A DNA stretch of 64,000 bases from HGM13233 sp964478515 (GTDB lineage Bacteria; Bacillota; Clostridia; Oscillospirales; Ruminococcaceae), in NCBI GenBank assembly GCA_964478515.1, contig CAYZIL010000003.1:1-64000 (forward strand), read 5' to 3'. Under the pieces are notes generated by a model that saw only the letters and a program-made list of their open reading frames with translations, searched no databases and was not told the origin of the DNA. The translations under genes and the position numbers were made by a program. Positions 22,997-32,646 of this stretch are shown here, piece after piece (the stretch's first letter is position 1; the number at the start of each line of letters is the position of its first letter).

Positions 22997-25900
22997 TCAC
23001 TCAGCGCGTTTCTCAATCTGTTCCGAAAGCACCCGGAAAAGTGTTTCGGGGTCAATAGGCTTTGCCAAGTGGGCGTTCATACCGGCACGGTAGCTCTTTT
23101 GCACGTCCTCGCTGAAAGCATTTGCACTCAGCGCTATTATGGGCACCGTTTTTGCGTCCGGTCTTTCGGCGGCGCGCATGGCCTTTGCCGCTTGCAGACC
23201 GTCCATCTGCGGCATCCTTATGTCCATAAGCACGGCGTCGTAATAGTTTGGGGCAGATTCAAGAAATTTTTCCACTCCCAACCGACCGTTTTCTGCGCAA
23301 TCCACCTTGCAGCCCTTGTTTTCCAGCAGCCTTTCGGCAATTGTGGCGTTAATATGGTTGTCCTCGCACATCAACACGCGTTTGCCGCTGAGCTCAAGCG
23401 GCGTCTCTTTTTCCGCCTTCGCTTTTTTCGGCGCAGCGCTGTTTTTCTTGCGGTACTTAAACGGAACTGTTACGGTGAATTTAGAACCGTGGCCCAGCTC
23501 GCTTGTTACGGTAATGTCTCCGCCCATCTCCTGCGCTATCCTTTTGGCAATCGTCAAGCCCAGGCCTGTGCCCTGAATAGAACCGGTGTAGACGTTGCTT
23601 TCCTGCTCAAAAGGCTGGAACAGCTTTTCGAGAAATTCCTTGCTCATACCGCAGCCGTCGTCCTGCACGCTGATTATTGCCGAGCCTGTCGTTCTGTCGT
23701 GCTTAACTAGTTTTGCGTCAAGCGTTATATGGCCGTTTTCACCGGTAAATTTGCAGGCGTTGTTCAGCAGGTTAATCAGCATCTGCTGCACTTTCATCGC
23801 GTCCACAAAGCATTCACTGCTGTTGAATCCGCTGTCCGCCGCTAAATCAGTATACTTGAACGTAATATTCTTTTTTGTTATTGCGGGCGCAATTATCTCG
23901 ACGCAGGAATTGATTATGTCGGCCGGCGCTACCCAGTTTTCCACAAGGCGGGACTTGCCGCTTTCTATGCGGCTCATGTCGAGAATGTCGTTTATCAGCG
24001 CTAACAGGTATTGACTGGAATTTCCTATTTCGTCTAAATATTCCGCTGCGTGCTTGTCGTTTGTGCCAAGGCTGTCGCGCGCAAGTTCGGCCATTCCGAT
24101 AACGGCATTCATCGGCGTGCGTATCTCGTGGCTGATGTGAGAGAGAAATTCGCTCTTGGCGACGCTGGCCTTTTGCGCCGCCTCAAGCGCAGACTGCATT
24201 TTTTGCACTGCGGCAGTCTCGTCCGTGCGGGCAATAAGGATATTGCTGCGGTCGTCGCCGATATAGGCGCAGGTACACTTCTTGTGGCGCACTTTGTCTT
24301 TAACAACCACGCGGTAATGGAACTCATAGTAGCTGTGCTGTTCAAGCTCGTGCTCAATATTTGACAGCATCATGTGCTCGTGTGCCGACTCTCTGTCTTG
24401 CGGGTGGACGATCTTCAGCAATTCAAAAACTGTGTCCTCGTCGTCATATATGCCGTTTTCCTTGAAAGCGGTAGTAATACCCAAATTGGAAATAAAGGTA
24501 TGGTAGGACCTGTGCTCGAGGTTAATGCAGACGATAAAATCATAGCCGACGTTGACTATGGTATTCATCATTTGTCCCAGCAAATGCTCTTGCGTCATAT
24601 CGCGCGCGTATATAAAGCCTTCCACGTCGCCGGTACGAGGATTCTTAAAAAGATTAACAACCGAACGCACCCAAAGCTCACCCGCACGGGCGGTAGATAT
24701 TGCACTCTCCAGTGTTATTTGGCTTGTTCCCTGCGCCGCTGCAGTGAGTAAGGCGTGTCTTGAAAAAGTTTTTCTATACTCGGTTCCTGCGGTAAAATCA
24801 AGCCGCACCGACGCGCCTTTGGCAATAAACCCCTCAAAGGTACCGTCTTCGCCCAGCGCCAGCAATTCGGGGTCGTCGGATATTCCCTCGTCAATAGTAT
24901 TCTGCGTTACGTTCAAGTGGAACGACGCCATAGCATTTTTGCCGGTAACATCACGGTACGCAAGGTTGCGCCGGTAGTTTTCTTCCAGCGCGACTTTATC
25001 GCTTATATCCCGGTAATAGCCGTTGAGCAGCAACTTGCCCTGCGAATTTTCCCACGCGCGATAATAGGCCTCGACGGGAATATAATCGCCGTCTGCATTC
25101 TGCAATCTCACGCGTGTGTTGAGCGTTGCGCGGCGCGCTATTATGTCTGCAAGCAATTCGCCTACTTTCTTGCGGTCGTCCGGGTGTGCGCCGGCATAGG
25201 CGTCGGAATCGAAAAGCTCATGCGTTTGTTGCCGGCTCATGCCCAACATGCGGCAAAATCCGTCGTTAATAAAACTCGGCGTTATTCTGTTGCCTTCGTG
25301 TATTTCCATTTGGGCAAAGCCGCCGGGCGTGTCGCCCATCATAGTTTGCATATTGCGGTTGCTCTCGCTGAGTTCATTGAGTATATCGCGGCGCGACAGC
25401 AAAACTGAGATGTAATCTCCCACCGCCTGCAGGCGTCCCATTTGGTCTACGTCCTGCTTGGGGTCGTCGACGCCCATCATTCCGATATACTTTCCGCCGA
25501 CTTTCAGCGGCACCACCAGCAGCGAGGAGATGTTCTGGGCTTTCAAAAGCTCCTTTTCCTTCACTCTGTGTGCCGACAAATGTGCCGTGTCATCTATAGC
25601 GATATGCCCGTATTCCTCAAACAGGTCGAACCATTGCGAAAACACCGCAAACGGCACACACTCAAGCATCTCAATGGCAGGTTCTACACCCGGTGCGCAC
25701 AATTCGTAAGTATTGCACGCCGTTTGCTTCCGGTTGTCAAATTCAAAAACATAGGCGCGGTTGCCGGAAAAATGTTCAAGTATATCCTTAAGCACTATGT
25801 TTATTGCCAAGTCGGGGTCAGGCTCGCGCAAAAGGTCTGCAGCCACCCGGTTCAAAAACGCCAGCTGTTCAGAGATGTTGCGCACGCGCAGTTCAGCCTG

Positions 25901-27631
25901 CTTTTGAGCGCTGACATCGGTGTGTACGGCATAGGTATACTTTCTGCCGTTCTCAATTGCCAAGCGGCCGGTTACGCTGACCCAAACATAGCTGCCGTCC
26001 GCGCAAATAAGCCTGTAAACAGCCGAGGAACTCTCGCCGTCTTTTTTTATGTGCTCGTACACCGCACGCACCGCCTCGACGTCGTCTGGGTGCACCTTGT
26101 CGTAAATACTGTCTTGTGGCAGGCTTTCCCATTGCTGACGGGTGTAGTGCATTAAGCGCAGCATACCGTCGCTGGTAAACAGATTAACCGGATTACCGTC
26201 GCCGTCAAGCTCGGTTATTGTCAAACCGCCGCCGGAATTCTCGACAAGTTCGCGGTAACGCATTTCAGTCTGCTGGCGCTCGTACTCCGCTTCAAACTGC
26301 CCGTTCTCATAGGGAAAATAAACACAATAAAAAATCTGCTTGCCGTCTTTATTTTCCGCAATGCGGCCGATAATCCGAAACGGAGCATAAGACCCGTTTC
26401 CCATTAAGATTCGTATATCCTGTATCCCGTCGCGATTTTCCGCCCGCGCTGCTTTAAGCTCACTGAGCAGCGCCGCCACGTCGTCGGGGTGCACGGCTTT
26501 GGTAACGTCTGCTACTTCCAGTTCGTCTTTGCCGCGCCCAACCATTTCCCGGTAGCGTTTGTTCAAATAGATTAAGCGAATATCGTTGCCGCTCATCTCG
26601 TATATTCCGGCGCCGCAGGGGAGGTTGTCCAAAAAATCTTTGCGCACACCGGCGTTCTTTTTTATGCGTTTTAAATCGTCGCGCTCCAGCCAGACGAACA
26701 GTGCCAGTGCGACAATACTGAAAGCGACAATTACCTTTATTACCTCTACGGAGTCACCGCGCGAGCTTTCAATTTGCTCTTCGAGCACACCGGCGGCAAC
26801 AACGTTGCAAAGTGTCCAACCGCTTTGCGGCAAAGCGCTGCTTTGGAGCGGCACCGCGGCAAACACCCGCCCGTCACCGTTTATTGAAAAGTACAGCGTT
26901 ACGCTTTTTCCCTGCGCTATTTGTTGCCAGGCCGACGCGGCGTCTGTTTCACTTGAAGGCACACCTTTGAGACCGGCAAAAAAGTCGGCCAGGTTTTGCC
27001 CCGGTGCAAGCAACGTCTGTGCGGCAGTAGCAATTACCACCTCGCCATTACTGTCGGCAATAAATGAATAGGCAAGGCCCGAAAAGGCCTGGGAGCACAG
27101 CAGTTCGGCGAGATCATCTTTGTCATACACGCAGCACAAAACGCCTGCTATTCCGCCGTTTTCGTAATAGGGTACGGCAAGCACTATGCCGGCGCCGGCA
27201 ATACCGTCGCTGACATCCGCTGAACCTATGGCCCGCTGCCCGCTCAGTGCCGTTTGAAAATAGCCGCAGTTTGAGCAATCCTGTGCGGAAATATCGCCGT
27301 ATTCGACCGCGCCGTCCGTGCCGAGAATATATACATAGCTGAAATTGCTGTGCTCTCGCAGCGCGCCGAGCATTCTGCTCGTCTGCGCGCCGGTGCGTTC
27401 GTTTTCAAACGCGCTGCTGTCGGCAAGCAATTCCATGTACAGATAGTCAGTTTCAAACTGGGTCGCCAAGGTCTGCACTTGCTCTTTGGCACTGTCGGAC
27501 AAAACGGTTTTTGCCTGCGCTATCACCGCGTTTTTGGCGCGCCGATAGGATACGTGCAGACCGCCGACCGTGCCGGAAACAATGACCAGAATGATAAGAA
27601 CGACGACGGCTTTTCTCATTTTACCCGTCAT
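22997..27631 (-). CDS. Hybrid sensor histidine kinase: dCache, PAS, PAS, GAF, PAS, HisKA, HATPase, REC
   Basis: 1544 residues. TM helix 7-26, an external Cache-like sensor (about 45-285), TM helix 297-315, PAS domains (about 330-440, 455-575 and 760-880) each with the HPDD motif, a GAF domain (590-745), a further PAS-like region (890-1140), the phosphoacceptor helix SEFLSHISHEIRTPMNAV with His 1168, an ATPase domain (N box NLLNNACKFTG, G boxes DDGCGMS and GTGLGLTIAKRIAQ), and a C-terminal receiver (CEDNHINATIA, phospho-Asp 1470 in VLMDIRMPQMDG, Lys in LAKPI). It autophosphorylates and passes phosphate to its own receiver; an onward Hpt is expected. It ends an operon with a GGDEF/EAL protein, linking an external signal to c-di-GMP. 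Confidence 0.93.
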   Translation of the reverse strand: MTGKMRKAVVVLIILVIVSGTVGGLHVSYRRAKNAVIAQAKTVLSDSAKEQVQTLATQFETDYLYMELLADSSAFENERTGAQTSRMLGALREHSNFSYVYILGTDGAVEYGDISAQDCSNCGYFQTALSGQRAIGSADVSDGIAGAGIVLAVPYYENGGIAGVLCCVYDKDDLAELLCSQAFSGLAYSFIADSNGEVVIATAAQTLLAPGQNLADFFAGLKGVPSSETDAASAWQQIAQGKSVTLYFSINGDGRVFAAVPLQSSALPQSGWTLCNVVAAGVLEEQIESSRGDSVEVIKVIVAFSIVALALFVWLERDDLKRIKKNAGVRKDFLDNLPCGAGIYEMSGNDIRLIYLNKRYREMVGRGKDELEVADVTKAVHPDDVAALLSELKAARAENRDGIQDIRILMGNGSYAPFRIIGRIAENKDGKQIFYCVYFPYENGQFEAEYERQQTEMRYRELVENSGGGLTITELDGDGNPVNLFTSDGMLRLMHYTRQQWESLPQDSIYDKVHPDDVEAVRAVYEHIKKDGESSSAVYRLICADGSYVWVSVTGRLAIENGRKYTYAVHTDVSAQKQAELRVRNISEQLAFLNRVAADLLREPDPDLAINIVLKDILEHFSGNRAYVFEFDNRKQTACNTYELCAPGVEPAIEMLECVPFAVFSQWFDLFEEYGHIAIDDTAHLSAHRVKEKELLKAQNISSLLVVPLKVGGKYIGMMGVDDPKQDVDQMGRLQAVGDYISVLLSRRDILNELSESNRNMQTMMGDTPGGFAQMEIHEGNRITPSFINDGFCRMLGMSRQQTHELFDSDAYAGAHPDDRKKVGELLADIIARRATLNTRVRLQNADGDYIPVEAYYRAWENSQGKLLLNGYYRDISDKVALEENYRRNLAYRDVTGKNAMASFHLNVTQNTIDEGISDDPELLALGEDGTFEGFIAKGASVRLDFTAGTEYRKTFSRHALLTAAAQGTSQITLESAISTARAGELWVRSVVNLFKNPRTGDVEGFIYARDMTQEHLLGQMMNTIVNVGYDFIVCINLEHRSYHTFISNLGITTAFKENGIYDDEDTVFELLKIVHPQDRESAHEHMMLSNIEHELEQHSYYEFHYRVVVKDKVRHKKCTCAYIGDDRSNILIARTDETAAVQKMQSALEAAQKASVAKSEFLSHISHEIRTPMNAVIGMAELARDSLGTNDKHAAEYLDEIGNSSQYLLALINDILDMSRIESGKSRLVENWVAPADIINSCVEIIAPAITKKNITFKYTDLAADSGFNSSECFVDAMKVQQMLINLLNNACKFTGENGHITLDAKLVKHDRTTGSAIISVQDDGCGMSKEFLEKLFQPFEQESNVYTGSIQGTGLGLTIAKRIAQEMGGDITVTSELGHGSKFTVTVPFKYRKKNSAAPKKAKAEKETPLELSGKRVLMCEDNHINATIAERLLENKGCKVDCAENGRLGVEKFLESAPNYYDAVLMDIRMPQMDGLQAAKAMRAAERPDAKTVPIIALSANAFSEDVQKSYRAGMNAHLAKPIDPETLFRVLSEQIEKRAE

Positions 27632-27663
27632 TCTTTTCCCCTTTCTCTTAAGACCAAATACCG

Positions 27664-30600
27664 TTATTCCGCACCTTTATGGCCGAAATCATATATCTTC
27701 TGCATTTCGTCGCCGTAAAACGCAAAGCTGTTTTTGCCGCTGCGCTTTACGGAATAGAGCGCCATATCGGCACGCTTGTAGGCGCTGTCAAAATCGTCTT
27801 TGCCGGGCGTGCAAAAAGTACAGCCGACACTGCACTTCGCCGTGCAGCAGTTATTCTTGCCGATTTTTGCCGCAGCGAGTTCGCCTACAAGTTCCTTAAG
27901 CGACGACGTCAGGGCGTTCTCGTTGTTCATGCCCGGCAATATCACCGCAAATTCGTCGCCGCCGATGCGGCCGACTATGTCTGTGCTGCGAAAATGTTTC
28001 TTCAGCGTCTGCGCCAAAACTATCAGCGCCCGGTCTCCCTGCGGGTGGCCGTAAGTATCGTTTATTAGCTTGAGATTATCCATGTCGAGCAGCAAAAATG
28101 CCAGCGGTTTATCATCTGCCGCGCGCAGCAGCTCGTTTACCGTGCGCTGTGTGGCGGTGTGGTTCAGCGCGCCGGTCATCCCGTCGGTATCCGCCTGTTT
28201 TTGCACGCTTTGCTGCTTTTCGACTTCGGCACTGATGTCCTCGTAGGATATTATTGCCGAGTCGTCAGCGCCGCCGCGACTGACTTTAGTAAAGCGCATG
28301 CGAATCCAGCAGCATTTTTCCTGCGAGGTGTTCATCAAAACCGCGGCACTGCCGCTTTTTTGTCCGCTGTCCACTGCGGCAAAAAACTTTTGCCATTCCT
28401 CAATGCTGCACGGCATAATAATGCCGTTGTCCACCGCATAGTTAGGTAATTCCCGTACCATTTGCGGAAAACAATCCGGCTTTGACGCGCTGTTGAAGAC
28501 GCCGATGCGGCCGGCCAAGTAATAGCGAAACACCACCACTCCGCGCTGTTCGGCAGCCATGCGGTATTCCTGCTCCCTAATGCGCAGTTCCTCTTCCATA
28601 CCCTTGCGTCGGGTAATATCCGTATACAGTCCGAAATAGCGCAATTCGCCCTGCGCGTCCGCTATTGGGTTTGCTTTCAAGTTTACCCAGCGGACCGCAC
28701 CGTCGCGGGTAACAATGCGCATATCCATATCAAATTGTTTTTTCTCCCCCACCGACCTGACAATATTCTCTGTCATTTTTTCTCTGTCGTCTGGGTGGAC
28801 TCGACTGAATTTTGCGTCCATTTCCGTCAGAGGTCTTTCGTTCTTCTCGTAACCGAGCACGGAAAACGCGCCCTCGCTGAGATAATCGCGGGTAACTCTG
28901 CCGTCATGAACACTGAAAATGGCGGCGCCGCCGGGTATATTGTTGAGCACCTCGTCGGTGTATTTCTGTCTGTCCCACACCGCGGTGCGGTCCGCAATGT
29001 AGTTAATATAGGCCTCGCGCCCGTTCCAGTTAATTCGTGTCAAGCGCGAGTAATAATGGCGTCCTTCACAATCCAGCTCACGGCTTAACGGTTTGTCTTG
29101 CAGCTTTGCGGCAAGGCGATACCCACAGGCAATCTCGTTTTGGCCGAAATATTCGTGGCAGGCCATGCTGCCGGCTTCGGCTTTTGTGCGATTGGCAAAC
29201 TTGGCAGCGGCGGCGTTGACGTAAAGCAGTTCGTGTGTTTTCAAATCGGCCACAATAAGTATATTTTCCGTCTCGTCAAGAATCTGTCTATAAAGCTCTG
29301 TCGCAGCCGAAAGGTTGTGGTATGTGGCGTAGAAAAGCGGGTAAGCTGCGCCCTCATTTTCAACACGGCCGCGCAAATTGACCCAAATATAACCGCCGTC
29401 TTTCGTTAATATGCGGTAGTCTACGTCGACCTCACCGAAGTTTTTCACCGCTGCTTGCACGGCCTTTTGCGTGTGCTCCATGTCCGCCGGGTGAACCACG
29501 TTGCCGTTTTTTAATGTCGCGAGCTGCTCTTTAAATTCCTGCGGCGTTCTGCCTGTAAGCGTGGCAACACCGTCAGACGCATATACAAGCTGGAAACCGT
29601 CCGGCCGCACTTCGTAAGTCGCGACCCCACCGGGAATGGAATTGATTACGTTTTCCAGCTCCTGGTTGCTTCTGGTCAGCTCCCTTTCCAGCTTTTTTTG
29701 TTCGTTAATATTTTCTATTGAAAGGTACAGCAAATAGACGTCTGCTTTTTTGGTCAAATAGCGCAGGCGGCATTTGGTCCAGATGTTTTCACCGTTTGGC
29801 GCAAATGGCAGCGCGCGCAGTTCACACTCTGATTCCTGTGCGCTTTCAATTGCCTGCTTCACCGCTTTAAGACATCTGTGGCGGCTTCTCACGTCCAAAC
29901 GGTCCAGCAAATGGTACTGGTATTTCTCATATTTGTCCCGGTCGGTACCGAGAACGTCAAAATAACGGTCGTTTATTCTGACTGCGGCGAGGTTTCCGTT
30001 TGAGTACTCCAAAATTGCCGCGCCGCCCACAAAGCTGTTGAACAGCAGTGTGGACTGGGTTTCGGCGTCCATAAAATCGACTGCGTTGTCTACACCGGTC
30101 GAGCCGAAAGGTTTGGCGTAATATTCCACCACGTTTTTTTTCAGCATCTCTTCGAACGCCTGCGGTGTTACCGGCCGCGAAAAATAATACCCCTGCATAT
30201 AGTGGCAGCCTATGCTCTTTAGATAGTCGGCTTGCTGCTTTGTCTCCACACCCTCGGCAATTACAGGCAGGTCTATTTCGTGCGCCATGCGCACAATAGA
30301 GCTCAGTATCCTGCCGCCCTTATGGCTGTCGCCGTCGCTGTCAAGAAATTTCATGTCGAGTTTGAGCATGTCCACGGGCACATTTTTGAGCGTATTCAGC
30401 GAGCTGTAACCGCTGCCGAAATCGTCCATTTCCACCGCGAACCCTTTTTCCCTTAATAGGGAAACGACACGCACGACCTGTTCGGGGTTGTCAATATAGG
30501 CCGACTCGGTTATTTCCAAATGCAGCTCTTTGGGCTCTAAGCCGTATTTTTGGGGCAGCGCGCACAATCTGTCTACCATGTCCGGCTGATAGAGGTCCTT

Positions 30601-31839
30601 GCGCGAAATATTTACCGAGACGGTTATCGGCGGCATTTGCACGTGCTGCGTTTTCCACTGCTTAATTAAACTGCAGGTCTTTTCCCAAATGTACCCGTCA
30701 AGCTCATAGATGAATCCGTTTTTTTCAAATACCGGCACAAATTCGGCCGGGGGAATAACGCCCTTTTCCGGGTGCACCCAGCGCACCAGCGCCTCCGCGC
30801 CGGTCATTACTCCGCGCGTATAGTTGAATTGCGGCTGGAAATACACCTGAAACTGGTCGTTTTGTAGCGCAGATTTCATCTGGTTGGTAATTTCATGCTC
30901 GCGCATTATATTCTCGCGCATAGAACTTTCGTACCAGGCGTATTTTTTGCCGTAATCGTTTTTTATTGTCTTCAGCGCCAGCAGGGCGCGGTCACACATA
31001 AGCGTAACGTCCAGTGCGGTGTCCTCAACGCGATATAAACCGGCGCGCAGCGAATAGTCGAACGAGCGATTTTTCGACTTTTCCATTATTTCTGACATTT
31101 GCGCGATGAGTGCAGCTGTGTCAAGGTCTGTACCGTCAAGCAAGCAGACAAAGTGATCTGCCTCGTAGCGCGCGTAATAGATTAAGCCTCGGCAGGAATT
31201 GCCTTGACGGCGGTAGAAATCGCCTACCCCGCGCAAATATTCGTCGCCTGCTTGTGTTCCGTACACGTCGTTATAGACCTTAAAATTATCTATATCCCAG
31301 CGCATCAATAAAAAACTGCCGTCCGGGTGTTTGTCAAGATACTGTCGCGTGCGGCGCAAAAAGGCGTTTTTGTTGTAAATGCCGGTCACGACGTCGGTTT
31401 CCGCGTCATGCAGCTCGCGCTCCATATTTTGGTTGCGCTCGGAAAGGCGCACCGCGTCCATTCTGTCCACAAGGTTTTCCACGCGTTTTTGGGTCACGTA
31501 GGCGTTGATGGGTTTGTAAAGAACATCCATTGCGCCGCTGCTGAGCGCTTTTATTTGGGTTTCCTCGTCGGTGCTGGCTGTCATTACCACAACCGGTACG
31601 CTGCAAAGCCTGCTGTCCGCCTGCATGGCGGCAAGCACGCCGAAGCCGTCCAGCTCGGGCATGATAATATCCAGCAGCATTACCGCAATGTCGGCGCCGT
31701 TGTTTAGAATTTCCAGCGCCTTTTTGCCGTTTTCGGCCTCCACCACATTGTACTGCCGGGAAAAAACCTTTTTCAGTATTACGCGGCTGGTCAGTGTGTC
31801 GTCTACGACCAATATAGTTTTTTTTCTGTCTTCACCCAT
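27664..31839 (-). CDS. Receiver-GGDEF-EAL-PAS repeat-GGDEF protein (c-di-GMP turnover)
   Basis: 1391 residues without membrane segments. An N-terminal receiver (phospho-Asp 57 in VMLLDIIMPELDG); a first GGDEF domain (about 145-300) whose active-site motif is degenerate, YEADHF in place of GGDEF; an EAL phosphodiesterase domain (about 315-570) with intact EAL (349-351), ITES, DDFGSGYSSL, KLDMKFL and AEGVE; four PAS-like domains (about 590-1190, with WVNLRGR and HPDDREK marks); and a C-terminal GGDEF domain with intact GRIGGDEFAVILPG. The last should make c-di-GMP, the EAL domain should degrade it, and the first GGDEF probably regulates. It is transcribed between the Hpt-like gene and the hybrid kinase, which is a likely phosphate source for its receiver. 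Confidence 0.94.
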   Translation of the reverse strand: MGEDRKKTILVVDDTLTSRVILKKVFSRQYNVVEAENGKKALEILNNGADIAVMLLDIIMPELDGFGVLAAMQADSRLCSVPVVVMTASTDEETQIKALSSGAMDVLYKPINAYVTQKRVENLVDRMDAVRLSERNQNMERELHDAETDVVTGIYNKNAFLRRTRQYLDKHPDGSFLLMRWDIDNFKVYNDVYGTQAGDEYLRGVGDFYRRQGNSCRGLIYYARYEADHFVCLLDGTDLDTAALIAQMSEIMEKSKNRSFDYSLRAGLYRVEDTALDVTLMCDRALLALKTIKNDYGKKYAWYESSMRENIMREHEITNQMKSALQNDQFQVYFQPQFNYTRGVMTGAEALVRWVHPEKGVIPPAEFVPVFEKNGFIYELDGYIWEKTCSLIKQWKTQHVQMPPITVSVNISRKDLYQPDMVDRLCALPQKYGLEPKELHLEITESAYIDNPEQVVRVVSLLREKGFAVEMDDFGSGYSSLNTLKNVPVDMLKLDMKFLDSDGDSHKGGRILSSIVRMAHEIDLPVIAEGVETKQQADYLKSIGCHYMQGYYFSRPVTPQAFEEMLKKNVVEYYAKPFGSTGVDNAVDFMDAETQSTLLFNSFVGGAAILEYSNGNLAAVRINDRYFDVLGTDRDKYEKYQYHLLDRLDVRSRHRCLKAVKQAIESAQESECELRALPFAPNGENIWTKCRLRYLTKKADVYLLYLSIENINEQKKLERELTRSNQELENVINSIPGGVATYEVRPDGFQLVYASDGVATLTGRTPQEFKEQLATLKNGNVVHPADMEHTQKAVQAAVKNFGEVDVDYRILTKDGGYIWVNLRGRVENEGAAYPLFYATYHNLSAATELYRQILDETENILIVADLKTHELLYVNAAAAKFANRTKAEAGSMACHEYFGQNEIACGYRLAAKLQDKPLSRELDCEGRHYYSRLTRINWNGREAYINYIADRTAVWDRQKYTDEVLNNIPGGAAIFSVHDGRVTRDYLSEGAFSVLGYEKNERPLTEMDAKFSRVHPDDREKMTENIVRSVGEKKQFDMDMRIVTRDGAVRWVNLKANPIADAQGELRYFGLYTDITRRKGMEEELRIREQEYRMAAEQRGVVVFRYYLAGRIGVFNSASKPDCFPQMVRELPNYAVDNGIIMPCSIEEWQKFFAAVDSGQKSGSAAVLMNTSQEKCCWIRMRFTKVSRGGADDSAIISYEDISAEVEKQQSVQKQADTDGMTGALNHTATQRTVNELLRAADDKPLAFLLLDMDNLKLINDTYGHPQGDRALIVLAQTLKKHFRSTDIVGRIGGDEFAVILPGMNNENALTSSLKELVGELAAAKIGKNNCCTAKCSVGCTFCTPGKDDFDSAYKRADMALYSVKRSGKNSFAFYGDEMQKIYDFGHKGAE

Positions 31840-31905
31840 AGGTTGCGTTGCTCCTTGTAAAAAAGGCGGACGCCGCCGCCGACATACAGCTTTTATTGTG
31901 TCAGC

Positions 31906-32265
31906 TTATTTTGACGCGTCAATAATTCCCTGGACTACCTGTTTATACGCGGCGCGCACGGCCTCCATTTGCGCAGGCAGTTTGTCCTTGTCTGGGTCGT
32001 TGTAATTGCGCACTGATTCTGTCAGTTCGCCGACGGCTTTGAAGAGCATGGTCATGTCGAGACTGCCGGCCACTCCCTTGAGCGCATAGGTTTGCTCAAA
32101 CAGCGCCTTGTAATCTTTGGCGTCGTATGCGCTGTTAATGTTGTTATAACAGTCGTCCTTGAGAAACTCTGCGAGCATTTCCTCATACATAGCGCTGTCG
32201 CCCATAAGGCGGTGCACCCCGGCGTCATAATTTATGCCGTTTTGGTTGAGTATGTCTTTTTTCAC
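31906..32265 (-). CDS. Hpt-like domain protein lacking the phosphoacceptor histidine
   Basis: 119 residues forming a predicted four-helix Hpt fold: LAEFLKDDCYNNINSAYDAK, then FEQTYALKGVAGSLDM, then a C-terminal helix with AVRAAYKQVVQG. In Hpt domains the second block reads HxLKG with the His phosphorylated; here the residue is Tyr 60 (codon TAT, one base from CAT His). The rest of the motif is kept. It is the first cistron after the c-di-GMP riboswitch. As written it cannot relay phosphate in the normal way, so it may be a docking or competitor protein, or the TAT may be a sequence error. Confidence 0.8.
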   Translation of the reverse strand: MKKDILNQNGINYDAGVHRLMGDSAMYEEMLAEFLKDDCYNNINSAYDAKDYKALFEQTYALKGVAGSLDMTMLFKAVGELTESVRNYNDPDKDKLPAQMEAVRAAYKQVVQGIIDASK

Positions 32266-32334
32266 GTTATTCTCCCTCTTTCACTGGTGACCGTGCTTTT
32301 GCACTGAAAAAAATATAAAAATGGAAATAAAAAT

Positions 32335-32366
32335 AGCAGCAACCGGGCTTACCGATAATTGCCGCT
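32335..32366 (-). terminator. Expression-platform terminator of the c-di-GMP riboswitch
   Basis: On the minus strand AGCGGCAA pairs with TTGCTGCT (one G-T pair), with an inner CGG/CCG helix, followed by ATTTTTATTT and more T-rich sequence. It lies between the aptamer and the Hpt-like gene. Confidence 0.7.
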
Positions 32367-32374
32367 TTCGTAAT

Positions 32375-32450
32375 GCAGCTGGCTGCCGTCGTCAGTGCAG
32401 ACGGCCCTGTAGCTCTGCGAAGCGATTTTTCAGTCGCCGTGCCTAATGCT
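32375..32450 (-). ncRNA. Probable c-di-GMP-I riboswitch (GEMM)
   Basis: The minus strand reads TAGGCACGGCGA, a short hairpin loop, TCGCTTCGCAGAGCTACAGGG, CCGTC/GACGG helix and GGCAGCCAGCTGC (shown in parts). This follows the GEMM order 'AGGCA - helix - CGCAAAGC(C/T)AyAGGG - helix - AGCCAG'. CGCAGAGC replaces the commoner CGCAAAGC, and the A-rich GCAAA of the tetraloop side is GCACG, so the match is good but not perfect. Downstream genes carry GGDEF, EAL and hybrid kinase domains, a common target of this class. Ends are approximate. Confidence 0.68.
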
Positions 32451-32481
32451 TATATTTTTTTTAGAACACCATCTCACCGTT

Positions 32482-32510
32482 ATTATACATATAAAATCAA
32501 AATATGGCAA
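32482..32510 (-). promoter_or_regulatory. Promoter of the c-di-GMP signalling operon
   Basis: Minus-strand TTGCCA (32505-32510) and consensus TATAAT (32482-32487) with a 17-base AT-rich spacer. Transcription would start near 32475, just before the aptamer. The rest of the 32266-32646 gap holds the riboswitch, its terminator and AT-rich sequence with no gene. Confidence 0.8.
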
Positions 32511-32646
32511 TAATAAACAGAATTACGCGTTATTTTGCGACAAGTTTTATCGGCAAGCGCTCATTAATTAGGCGCCGCCCGCATTATTGAAGTATAGCAA
32601 ACTTATTTTTGTGCGACATATAATCGGCCGGGGTTTTAGCCCCACG

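Noticed and set aside
22865..23710. 281-codon open frame on + strand after the orphan promoter
   Set aside because: The orphan promoter would feed it, but the strong terminator at 22928-22957 lies inside the frame, and the rest is antisense to the receiver domain of the hybrid kinase. The RNA reading is preferred.
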